Origin: Bacteroidales bacterium
GTDB taxonomy: Bacteria; Bacteroidota; Bacteroidia; Bacteroidales; UBA932
NCBI GenBank assembly: GCA_017423025.1
Contig: JAFPGC010000049.1
Coordinates: 1 to 64,000 of the forward strand
Length of the DNA stretch: 64,000 bases
Direction: 5' to 3'
Part shown: positions 31,220 through 38,933 of the stretch, piece by piece
Layout of the letters: each line of letters opens with the position of its first letter
Position numbering within the stretch: position 1 is the stretch's first letter
Notes under the pieces: model-generated
What the model was told of the DNA's origin: nothing
Seen by the model: only the letters and a program-made list of their open reading frames with translations
The model's database searches: none
Program-made: the position numbers and the translations under genes

Positions 31220-32536
31220 ATGAAGACATTCCGGTACTTATTGGCCATTTCCCTCCTGGCTTGCGCCTGCAGCGCTCCTAAAAATGACGAGTGGAACCTA
31301 CTCTGGGAAGAGAACTTTGACGGTCCCGAGATTGATTTGAGCACCTGGACCCGCGTTCCGCAGGGCCCCAGTGACTGGAACGACATGATGTCCCTGAGGG
31401 AAGACCTCGCCTTCATCGAAAACGGCCAGCTGGTGCTGCTGGGAAAAGTGGGAGGGGAGAATGACCCCACTCCCTTTGTAACCGGAGGCGTTGCCAGCAA
31501 GGGGAAGAAATCCTTCCGGGAAGCCCGCATTGAGATAAGGGCCAAATTCAGCAGTGCCAACGGCTTCTGGCCGGCACTATGGATTATGCCGGACTGCCAG
31601 CTCCCGACTCCGGAATATGCTGAGGTAGACCTTATGGAGCACCTCAATTTCGAGGATTCCGTGTATCAGACCGTGCATTCCCGCTATACGCTGGACGGAG
31701 GGAACGAGCCTCCCAAACACGGCATGGGGGCCATCGACAAAGACGGCTGGAACATCTATGCCGCCGAGATTCATCAGGACAGCATCTGCCTGTATACCAA
31801 CGATGTCAAAACGCTCACTTACCCCCGCCTGGATGGCGTAGAAAACCAGTTCCCCTGGTCGGATTATCCTTTCTTCTTCATCCTCTCCAACCAGTTGGGC
31901 GGTTCCTGGGTAGGCCCCGTAGATACCCCCGAGCAACTGCCCACCGAACTCCGCATAGACTGGATCAAAGTCTATGAGAAACCCTATACGGAACTCTTCA
32001 ACGGAAAGGACCTCACCGGCTGGAAGCCAGTACTTAAAGAAGGAGAAGAGGTAAATGAACCTACCTTTGTGGCCGATAATGGATTACTGCACATCACTGG
32101 ACAGCCTTTCGGCTACATCCGCACGGAAGAATCCTACTCCAATTATACCCTTCATCTGGAGTGGCGGTGGGCCGGCGAAAAAGGCGTGGACGGCGGCATC
32201 TTCCACTTCCTGAATGGAGAGGACAAAGTGTGGCCCCAGGGCGTCCAGCTGCAGATGACGCCCAAGGACATGGGCACGCTTATGGGAGGTATTCCCATCG
32301 AAGGCCTCGAGGGTCCCTTCTACTGGAAATCCCGCATGGTGGAAGAAAGCCCGGAAAAGCCCGTAGGGGAGTGGAACACCATGGATTTCGTGTGCCGTGA
32401 CGGACTCATCAAAGCCTTCCTGAACGGCGTCTTCATCAACCAGGCCCAATGCGCCGCCCGTGAAGGCTATATCGGCATCCAGTCCGAAGGCGGCCCCATG
32501 GATTTCCGCAACATCCGGATAAACACTATTAAATAG
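31220..32536 (+). CDS. GH16 glycoside hydrolase-DUF1080 fusion lipoprotein
   Basis: 438 residues from ATG 31220 (MKTFRYLLAISLLACACS); the earlier in-frame ATG would lie inside the promoter. A lipoprotein signal with Cys15 or Cys17 suggests surface or periplasmic anchoring. Residues about 25-252 are a GH16 jellyroll with the retaining catalytic motif E135-V-D137-L-M-E140; GH16 enzymes cut beta-1,3 or mixed beta-glucans, agars or carrageenans. Residues about 257-437 are a DUF1080 (3-keto-disaccharide hydrolase/LamG-like) domain starting TELFNGKDLTGWKP. It is a single gene with its own promoter and no adjacent susC/susD pair, so the target glycan cannot be predicted. Confidence 0.9.
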   Translation: MKTFRYLLAISLLACACSAPKNDEWNLLWEENFDGPEIDLSTWTRVPQGPSDWNDMMSLREDLAFIENGQLVLLGKVGGENDPTPFVTGGVASKGKKSFREARIEIRAKFSSANGFWPALWIMPDCQLPTPEYAEVDLMEHLNFEDSVYQTVHSRYTLDGGNEPPKHGMGAIDKDGWNIYAAEIHQDSICLYTNDVKTLTYPRLDGVENQFPWSDYPFFFILSNQLGGSWVGPVDTPEQLPTELRIDWIKVYEKPYTELFNGKDLTGWKPVLKEGEEVNEPTFVADNGLLHITGQPFGYIRTEESYSNYTLHLEWRWAGEKGVDGGIFHFLNGEDKVWPQGVQLQMTPKDMGTLMGGIPIEGLEGPFYWKSRMVEESPEKPVGEWNTMDFVCRDGLIKAFLNGVFINQAQCAAREGYIGIQSEGGPMDFRNIRINTIK

Positions 32537-32556
32537 GAATAATCGAGAAATTTGCG

Positions 32557-32564
32557 TAAATTTG
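32557..32564 (+). promoter_or_regulatory. -7 element (TAAATTTG) upstream of pfp
   Basis: Perfect match 157 nt before the pfp ATG, implying an unusually long leader. No closer perfect element was seen. Confidence 0.5.
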
Positions 32565-32620
32565 CATGATTTGAGAAGCTTTAGTACTTTATCCTTTAAT
32601 ACCTTAAGGCCGAAGGCCAG

Positions 32621-32641
32621 TCCCTCCCCCGAGGGGAGGGA
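32621..32641. repeat. GC-rich hairpin in the pfp leader
   Basis: A 9-bp perfect stem TCCCTCCCC / GGGGAGGGA with loop CGA. It has no T-run, so it is not a plain terminator; it resembles the GC-rich intergenic repeats near 18170 and 62610. Confidence 0.5.
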
Positions 32642-32721
32642 TGTAGGGAGAGGGTAACGTGATGTAAAAAGAGTAGCTTGGATCGAAGGTAAGAGTTTTA
32701 TTTACAATTAATAAGTTTCAT

Positions 32722-33951
32722 ATGAAAGATTCCATTATCATCCTTTGTGGTGGCGGCCCGGCTCCGGGTATGAACACCGTCGTTATGTCTGTTGCCAAGA
32801 CGTTCCTGTCCAACGGTTACCGTGTTATCGGCCTGCATGGCGGTTACAGCGGCCTTTTCTCCAAGGCTCCCCGCACCGAAGACATCGATTTCTTCAAGGC
32901 AGACGCTTATTTCAACAGGGGTGGTTCCTACCTCCAGATGAGCCGTTTCAAGCCCACCGACAAGGATTTTGAGGAAAACTTCAACCTGAGCCTTTTCCAG
33001 GACAACAACATCAAGCTGCTGGTGACCGTGGGTGGTGACGACACCGCTTCCACCGCCAACCGCATTGCCAAGTTCCTCGAGGCCAAGCAGTATCCCATCC
33101 ACAACATCCACGTTCCCAAGACCATCGACAACGACCTCCCGCTGCCCAACAACACCCCTACCTTCGGCTTCAACAGCGCCAAGGACGAGGGCGCCCACCT
33201 GGCCCGCACCGTCTACGAAGACGCCCGCACCAGCGGCAACTGGCTCATCATCAGCGCCATGGGTCGTAGCGCCGGTCACCTGGCCCTGGGTATCGGTGAG
33301 GCCACTCACTGCCCTATGACCATCATCCCCGAGATGTTCAACAAGACCACCATCACCCTGGATAAGATTGTGAACCTGGCCCTTTCCGCCATTCTCAAGC
33401 GCAACATCCTGGGCATTCCTTACGGCACCGTAGTAGTGGCCGAGGGCGTTTTCCACGACCTGGATCCCCAGGAAATCAAGAACGCCGGCGTGTCCATGAC
33501 CTACGATGAGCACGGTCACCCCGAGCTGGGCAAGATTTCCAAGGCCGTTCTCTTCAACGACATCCTGGAGAAGAAGTTCAAGGCTATCGGCCTCAAGGTG
33601 AAGACCCGTCCCGTGGAAATTGGCTACGACGTCCGCTGCCAGGATCCCATCGCCTATGACCTCACTTATTGCTCCGAGCTGGCTATGGGTGCCTACGAGC
33701 TCTTCAAGAAGGGCGAAACCGGCTGTATGGTGTATGTGGACGCTTTCGGTGAGTCCCACCCGCTGTACCTCAAGGACCTCCAGAACGCCGAGGGCAAGAT
33801 TCCTCCGCGCCGCGTGGCCATTGAAGGCGGCACCGCCCAGAACTACTTCAACCACATCTGCCACTTCATCACCCCGGCCGATTACGAGGCCGCCAAGAAG
33901 TATGTGGCCAACCCCGAAGCCTACGACTTCAAGAAAATCCTGAACTGGTAA
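32722..33951 (+). CDS. pfp: Pyrophosphate-dependent 6-phosphofructokinase
   Basis: 409 residues, the committed glycolytic step using PPi in place of ATP and hence reversible. Signature motifs: GGGPAPGMN (10-18), GGDDT (104-108; Asp instead of Gly at the second position is the PPi-type choice), PKTIDND (132-138) and MGRSAGHLALG. Codon use is strongly biased toward C-ending codons, as in highly expressed genes. It is followed after 7 nt by a CotH lipoprotein and then an overlapping GH13 gene. Confidence 0.96.
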   Translation: MKDSIIILCGGGPAPGMNTVVMSVAKTFLSNGYRVIGLHGGYSGLFSKAPRTEDIDFFKADAYFNRGGSYLQMSRFKPTDKDFEENFNLSLFQDNNIKLLVTVGGDDTASTANRIAKFLEAKQYPIHNIHVPKTIDNDLPLPNNTPTFGFNSAKDEGAHLARTVYEDARTSGNWLIISAMGRSAGHLALGIGEATHCPMTIIPEMFNKTTITLDKIVNLALSAILKRNILGIPYGTVVVAEGVFHDLDPQEIKNAGVSMTYDEHGHPELGKISKAVLFNDILEKKFKAIGLKVKTRPVEIGYDVRCQDPIAYDLTYCSELAMGAYELFKKGETGCMVYVDAFGESHPLYLKDLQNAEGKIPPRRVAIEGGTAQNYFNHICHFITPADYEAAKKYVANPEAYDFKKILNW

Positions 33952-33958
33952 ATCCTCC

Positions 33959-35260
33959 ATGTTCAAGGGGTTCAAATATGCTTTGGTCCTTCTTGCAGCC
34001 TGCACCCTTATGGCAGGCTGCAAGAGAACCATTGTACCTGGAGGAGAACCCGAACCCGGTGAGAAGGTATACACCGGTTGCATTCCGGAAAATCCCGATG
34101 AGGTTCCCCGGCTGTATTTGAATCTCCCTCAGGGGTGGGATCTGGACGACGTCCGGAAAGATATGTGGACGGGAAACTGCAGCGTTCGGATCACGGCCAA
34201 GGTGCAAGGCGTTGAATCCACGGTTTTCACAGCGGAAGGAGCCAAAGTCAAAGGACATGGCAACTCCACCTGGAAAGCCTATCCCAAAAAGCCCCTGACC
34301 CTCAAACTATACCAGCAGGCCAATTTCATCGGCACCGGAAAAACCAAAAGGTGGGTGCTGCTGGCCAACTGGATGGACCGCACGCTCCTGAGAAACGAGC
34401 TGGCCTTTGAACTGGCCCGTCGCACCAGCCTGGAATGGACCCCTTCCGGTACCCACGTAGAATTGTATGTCAACAATGAGTACCAAGGCCTTTACTGGTT
34501 GGCAGAGAAAATCCACGTGGAAGGCTCCCACTTCACCTGCGATTATTTATATTCTTACGACACCAGCGACAAGGAGGAGCACGATTTTGATACCCAGCAC
34601 GGCCATTGGAAAAGGGCGACGGCCGTGGGCGGCATTCCTGTAGAGCTCAAGTACCCTGACCGGGACAACTACAGCCCCGAAAGGTTCTATTCCATCCTGA
34701 TGAATGCCAAAAACACGCTTTACGGCATTGAGGAGGCCCTTATGAGGGGAGACGACCCCAGCTCTGTAATGGATATGAACAGCCTCTGCGACTGGTATCT
34801 GGTAGAAGAGGTCTGCAGCAACGGGGAGGCCCATTTCCCCAAGAGCACTTTCCTCTACGCCAAGGATGGAAAACTCTTCTGGGGACCGGTATGGGACTTT
34901 GACTATGGAACCTTTACCCCCGACCGGCACGGACTCCCTCTCAAGAGCACCCTTTATTATTATCAGCTTTGGACCCACCCGGAATTCAGGAGCCACCTGA
35001 AACACCGTTGGGCTATCCTCAAACCCATTTTTCAGCAGGTGGCGTCCGGTCCTTTCATTGGGCAGAAGGCCAATTACATCCGGGAAGCGGAAGTCCGCAA
35101 CCACCAGATGTGGCCCTGCTATCCCAATCCTCTGGCCGAAGACCCCAGCGGTCTGGTCAACGGCGACGAACTCATGACTTTTGACGAAGCCGTAGCCCGC
35201 CTACAACAATCCCTTCTGGCCCGCATTGAAGACATCGAGCTGGAAATCAACCGCTTATGA
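33959..35260 (+). CDS. CotH-kinase-family lipoprotein
   Basis: 433 residues with lipobox LMAGC (Cys21), so exported and lipid-anchored. The CotH domain spans about 75-420: VKGHGNSTWKAYPKKPLTLKL, WVLLANWMDRTLLRNELAFELARR, YLVEEVCSNGEAHFPKST and FWGPVWDFDYGTF. In Bacillus, CotH is an atypical protein kinase acting on spore coat proteins; the Asp-rich WDFD segment corresponds to its metal-binding site. The role in Bacteroidetes is not established. It lies between pfp (7 nt) and the GH13 gene (4-nt overlap), which suggests co-expression. Confidence 0.9.
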   Translation: MFKGFKYALVLLAACTLMAGCKRTIVPGGEPEPGEKVYTGCIPENPDEVPRLYLNLPQGWDLDDVRKDMWTGNCSVRITAKVQGVESTVFTAEGAKVKGHGNSTWKAYPKKPLTLKLYQQANFIGTGKTKRWVLLANWMDRTLLRNELAFELARRTSLEWTPSGTHVELYVNNEYQGLYWLAEKIHVEGSHFTCDYLYSYDTSDKEEHDFDTQHGHWKRATAVGGIPVELKYPDRDNYSPERFYSILMNAKNTLYGIEEALMRGDDPSSVMDMNSLCDWYLVEEVCSNGEAHFPKSTFLYAKDGKLFWGPVWDFDYGTFTPDRHGLPLKSTLYYYQLWTHPEFRSHLKHRWAILKPIFQQVASGPFIGQKANYIREAEVRNHQMWPCYPNPLAEDPSGLVNGDELMTFDEAVARLQQSLLARIEDIELEINRL

Positions 35261-36750
35261 ATCTGATCTACCAAATGCTGCCGCGCCTTTGGGGCAACGG
35301 CCGCTTTTCCGGCATAGACCAACCCACCCTGAACTATCTGAAAAACACCCTGGGGGCCGATTATCTCTGGTGCACCGGGGTGATCCGCCACGCCACCTTT
35401 ACCAGTGACCGGCTCTGCACTCCGTCCCATCCCCAAATAGTTAAGGGAAACGCCGGTTCGCCTTATGCTATTACGGATTATTACGACGTAAATCCCTATA
35501 TGGCCGACGAACCGTCCCAACGTATGGAAGAGTTCCACTCACTGGTGGATCGGGTACATGAAGCCGGACTAAAACTGCTGATTGACTTTGTTCCAAATCA
35601 CGTAGCCCGGGATAACGTCAACCTGGGCCAAAATGACGACAAAACGGTACACTGGGCACCTGAGAACGACTTTTTCTATTATCCGGGAGAGCCTCTTAAG
35701 CTTCCGGAAACCGTCACCGTCCCTGGGGAACCCTACTACGAGAATCCGGCCAAGGCTTCCGGCAATGCCTTTACGTCCACTCCTGGCATCAACGACTGGT
35801 ACGAGACGGTCAAAATCAACTACTGTGACTTCCACACCGCCACCTGGGACAAGATGCTGCAGATTGTCCGCTTCTGGGCCTCCCTGGGTGTAGACGGATT
35901 TCGCTGCGACATGGTGGAACTGGTGCCCTGGCAGTTCATGAAGTGGCTCATTGCCTCCATCAAGAAAGAGTACCCCCAGATGCTCTTTGTGGCCGAGGTC
36001 TACGAAAAGGAAAAATACCGGATGTATGTAGAGGAGGTTGGCTTCGATTTACTATACGATAAATCTGGATTATACGACACCTTACGAGCTGTAACCTGCA
36101 GTAATGCTTCCGCTAAGGGGATCACTTGGAACTGGCAGTTCCTGGGGGATTTGCAACCCCATATGCTCAACTTTCTGGAGAACCACGACGAGCAGCGCAT
36201 AGCCTCAGATTTCTTCTGCGGAAATGCCGAGGGAGGATATGCCGCCCTGGCGGTTTCCCTGCTCTTGAACCAGGCCCCGTTCATGCTCTATTTCGGCCAG
36301 GAAATAGGGGAGCGCGGAATGGATGCCGAAGGCTTCAGCGGACGCGACGGCCGCACCTCCATCTTCGACTGGTGGACCGTTAAGAGTCTGGAGCGCCTTA
36401 ACAAATGGATAAAGCAAGAAGGGAAAGGCCTCCAGGCCCACGAGAAATCCGTCCTGGGCCGATACGAGCAGCTACTGACCCTGAGGAAGAGTGCAAGCTT
36501 TGCGAAAGGAAAAACCTACGATCTCTGCTATTGTCAGGACGGGGCTTTCAACCCTGACCGGCATTTTGCCTGGCTCCGGAGCGACGGAAACAAAACCTGG
36601 CTGTTGGTGAGCAATTTCTCCGACCGGAAGGAAGAACTCACCCTTCGTATCCCGCCTGAAGCCCTTGATTTCCTGGGTATCAAGGCCGTCCGCACCGTTT
36701 ACACACTAACGGTGGGAGCCAAGGATTATGCCCTGCAGGAAGTAGATTAA
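35257..36750 (+). CDS. GH13 alpha-amylase-family protein, cytoplasmic
   Basis: 497 residues without signal peptide. The four GH13 motifs are readable: I DFVPNHVA (110-117), II GFRCDMVE with nucleophile Asp218, III VAEVYE with acid/base Glu247, and IV LENHDEQ (His310, Asp311). A beta-sandwich C-terminal domain follows (LLVSNFSDRKEELTLRIPPEAL). The start overlaps the CotH stop (ATGA). Being cytosolic, it more likely acts on storage glycogen or imported maltodextrin than on extracellular starch. Its stop codon overlaps that of the convergent methyltransferase gene in the tetramer TTAA. Confidence 0.92.
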   Translation: MNLIYQMLPRLWGNGRFSGIDQPTLNYLKNTLGADYLWCTGVIRHATFTSDRLCTPSHPQIVKGNAGSPYAITDYYDVNPYMADEPSQRMEEFHSLVDRVHEAGLKLLIDFVPNHVARDNVNLGQNDDKTVHWAPENDFFYYPGEPLKLPETVTVPGEPYYENPAKASGNAFTSTPGINDWYETVKINYCDFHTATWDKMLQIVRFWASLGVDGFRCDMVELVPWQFMKWLIASIKKEYPQMLFVAEVYEKEKYRMYVEEVGFDLLYDKSGLYDTLRAVTCSNASAKGITWNWQFLGDLQPHMLNFLENHDEQRIASDFFCGNAEGGYAALAVSLLLNQAPFMLYFGQEIGERGMDAEGFSGRDGRTSIFDWWTVKSLERLNKWIKQEGKGLQAHEKSVLGRYEQLLTLRKSASFAKGKTYDLCYCQDGAFNPDRHFAWLRSDGNKTWLLVSNFSDRKEELTLRIPPEALDFLGIKAVRTVYTLTVGAKDYALQEVD

Positions 36751-37475
36751 ACCGTTCTTCTGCGGAATTCGGCTACGGTTATGGCCGTTGCCACAGCCGC
36801 ATTCAAAGATTCGGAACCGGCATCATCGGCCGGATAAGGAGGAATGTAAAGACGGTCCGTCACACAGGCGGCCGTCTTTTCCGTAATGCCGTTGGCTTCA
36901 TTGCCGATGACAATCACAGAAGGCGCATCGGCCCCGTTGGAAAGATCCTTGGAGTAGAAGTTTTCGCCGTCCAGGAAAGTGCCGTACACCTTGCCTCCCA
37001 TCGCTTTTGCGCGGCTGCAAAGGGCCGGAATCTCCGTATAATGGATGCGTACGCGGAAAATGGCGCCCATGGTGGCCTGGACCACTTTGGGGTTGAAACA
37101 ATCTACGGTATCCGGCGAGCAGTAGACGGCGTCAATGCCAAACCAGTCGGCCACGCGGAGGATAGTGCCCAGATTGCCGGGATCGCGAATCCCGTCCAAA
37201 GCCAAAAAGAGGCCCTTTGCGGGCAGTTCCGCCTTCGAAAGGTCTTTGGGCCGATGAACCAATGCCAGGGCCGGAGAAGGGGAGGAAAGGCCGGTTATCC
37301 GGGCCATGGCGGCCTCGCCAATCTCATCCTTGCGGAAAACCTTCTCGACCTCGAAGCGGGAAGCCAGGGCCTCGGCCACCAGTTTCTCGCCTTCGGCCAC
37401 GAATAAACCGCTGCTGTCCCGGAACTTCTTCTGGGACAGCGATTTGATGAACTTTATTTCGGCAGCGGAAAGCAT
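36747..37475 (-). CDS. SpoU/TrmH-family RNA 2'-O-methyltransferase
   Basis: 242 residues. An N-terminal RNA-binding substrate domain (LSQKKFRDSSGLFVAEGEKLVAEAL) precedes the knotted SPOUT domain with motif 1 LDGIRDPGNLGTILRVADWFGID, motif 2 VIVIGNEANGITE and motif 3 LYIPPYPADDAGSESLNAAVATAI. The pattern is that of RlmB/TrmH-like enzymes that methylate ribose in rRNA or tRNA; the target base is not inferable. It follows the arginine decarboxylase with a 1-nt overlap (TAATG). Confidence 0.93.
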   Translation of the reverse strand: MLSAAEIKFIKSLSQKKFRDSSGLFVAEGEKLVAEALASRFEVEKVFRKDEIGEAAMARITGLSSPSPALALVHRPKDLSKAELPAKGLFLALDGIRDPGNLGTILRVADWFGIDAVYCSPDTVDCFNPKVVQATMGAIFRVRIHYTEIPALCSRAKAMGGKVYGTFLDGENFYSKDLSNGADAPSVIVIGNEANGITEKTAACVTDRLYIPPYPADDAGSESLNAAVATAITVAEFRRRTV

Positions 37476-38875
37476 TACTTGTAGCCCAGGATATCCAGCA
37501 TGCTCTTGGAACTCTGCTCTTCACTGAAGACAGTCGTATTCAGATTGCCCTCTTTGTCCCGGTCAATGAGGATGTGACGGGGCGAGGGCATGAGGCAATG
37601 CTTGATGCCGCCATAGCCGGAAAGGGCTTCCTGATACGCTCCCGTATGGAAGAAGCCGATATAAAGGTTCTCCCGGCGGCTGCGGATGGTGGGCAGGAAG
37701 ATGGCGTTGGCGTGATAATCGGCATTGTAGAAATCCTGGCTGTCGCAGGTAAGGCCTCCGAGGAATACGCGCTGATATTCGTCGTTCCATTTGTTGATGG
37801 GCAGCAGGATAAAGCGCTGGTTCAGGCCCCAGGTGTCCGGCAGGCAGGTCATGAAACTGTTGTCTACCATGTACCACTTCTCACGGTCGTTCTGCTGCTT
37901 GATATCCAGGATCTTGAAGATGGTGGCACCGCTTTCGCCCACGGTAAAGGAACCGAATTCGGTGAAGATGTCCGGTTCTTCCACACCGTTGGCGTTGCAG
38001 GTAACCTTGATCTGGTTGATGATTTCTTCCACCATGTATTCGTAGTCGAAATCCTGCGCCAGGGAAGTCTTGTTGGGCAGGCCTCCGCCAATGTTCAGGC
38101 TATCCAGCTCGGGGCAGATCTCCTTGAGTTCACAGTACACTTTTACGCACTTGGACAGTTCGTTCCAGTAGTAGGCGGTATCCCGGATGCCGGTATTGAT
38201 GAAGAAGTGCAGCATCTTGAGGTGGAAGTTGGGATACTTGGCCACCGTGTCCTTGTAGAACTTGAGGATATCGGAATAGCGGATACCCAGGCGGGAGGTA
38301 TAGAAATCGAAGTTGGGTTCTTCTTCAGAGGCGATGCGGATACCCATCATGGTATCTTCCTCGATAAGATCGGCCAGGTCTTCGAACTCGTTCTTGTTGT
38401 CCAGGACGGGGATGATGTTCTTCCAGCCGTTCTTGCGCAGCTTGGCGATGTTCTGGATGTACTGCGGGCGCTTGAAGCCGTTGCAGATGATGTAGAGGTC
38501 CTCCTTCTTGACGGAACCGTCCCGCTCCAGGGCCTCGATGAGGTCCAGGTCATAGGCCGATGAAGTCTCCAGGTGGATATCGTTCTTGAGGGCCTCATGC
38601 ACCACGAAGGCAAACTGCGAACTCTTGGTGCAGTAGCTGTAGTGATACTCGCCCTGGTAATCGGCCTTGGCCATGGCCACCTTGAACAAACGCTTGGCCC
38701 GCTGGATCTGAGAGGAGATTTTGGGCAAATAGGTGATTTTCAGCGGGGTGCCATATTTATCAATGATATCCATCAAGTCGATGTCGTTGAACAGCAGGTT
38801 TCCGTCCACCACCATAAATTCGTCCTGAGGGAAGTCGAAGGTTTGATCAATAAGGTCGATGTACTTGTTTTTCAT
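37475..38875 (-). CDS. speA: Arginine decarboxylase-like PLP enzyme (fold III)
   Basis: 466 residues from ATG 38875 (MKNKYIDLIDQTFDF); the open frame continues 64 codons upstream across the divergent promoter region. The fold-type III barrel shows the PLP Lys84 in YSYCTKSSQF, the HIETSSA-like HLETSSAYD segment, IGGGLPNKTS phosphate loop, and the C-terminal active-site CDSQDFYN and GAYQE. This matches the 460-residue arginine decarboxylase group of Bacteroidetes, which makes agmatine for polyamines; ornithine or diaminopimelate as substrate cannot be fully excluded. It has its own promoter and is co-transcribed with the methyltransferase. Confidence 0.9.
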   Translation of the reverse strand: MKNKYIDLIDQTFDFPQDEFMVVDGNLLFNDIDLMDIIDKYGTPLKITYLPKISSQIQRAKRLFKVAMAKADYQGEYHYSYCTKSSQFAFVVHEALKNDIHLETSSAYDLDLIEALERDGSVKKEDLYIICNGFKRPQYIQNIAKLRKNGWKNIIPVLDNKNEFEDLADLIEEDTMMGIRIASEEEPNFDFYTSRLGIRYSDILKFYKDTVAKYPNFHLKMLHFFINTGIRDTAYYWNELSKCVKVYCELKEICPELDSLNIGGGLPNKTSLAQDFDYEYMVEEIINQIKVTCNANGVEEPDIFTEFGSFTVGESGATIFKILDIKQQNDREKWYMVDNSFMTCLPDTWGLNQRFILLPINKWNDEYQRVFLGGLTCDSQDFYNADYHANAIFLPTIRSRRENLYIGFFHTGAYQEALSGYGGIKHCLMPSPRHILIDRDKEGNLNTTVFSEEQSSKSMLDILGYK

Positions 38876-38899
38876 TTCTTTCAGGCAGGTAAAATCGTA

Positions 38900-38907
38900 C
38901 AAATATA
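38900..38907 (-). promoter_or_regulatory. -7 element (TATATTTG) of speA
   Basis: Minus-strand perfect match, 24 nt before ATG 38875; it excludes the longer start. Confidence 0.65.
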
Positions 38908-38920
38908 GCCAAAAAAGTAT

Positions 38921-38928
38921 TACATTTG
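38921..38928 (+). promoter_or_regulatory. -7 element (TACATTTG) of tamL
   Basis: Perfect match ending 5 nt before the ATG at 38934, divergent from the speA element 13 nt away. Implies a leaderless or nearly leaderless tamL mRNA. Confidence 0.5.
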
Positions 38929-38933
38929 TAGAT

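Noticed and set aside
33959..36750. A starch-utilisation (sus-type) polysaccharide locus
   Set aside because: There is no susC/susD pair, no surface glycan-binding protein and the GH13 enzyme is cytosolic.
36747..37527. Possible frameshift at the junction of the methyltransferase and arginine decarboxylase
   Set aside because: Both proteins are complete with normal ends; the 1-nt TAATG overlap is an ordinary coupling.
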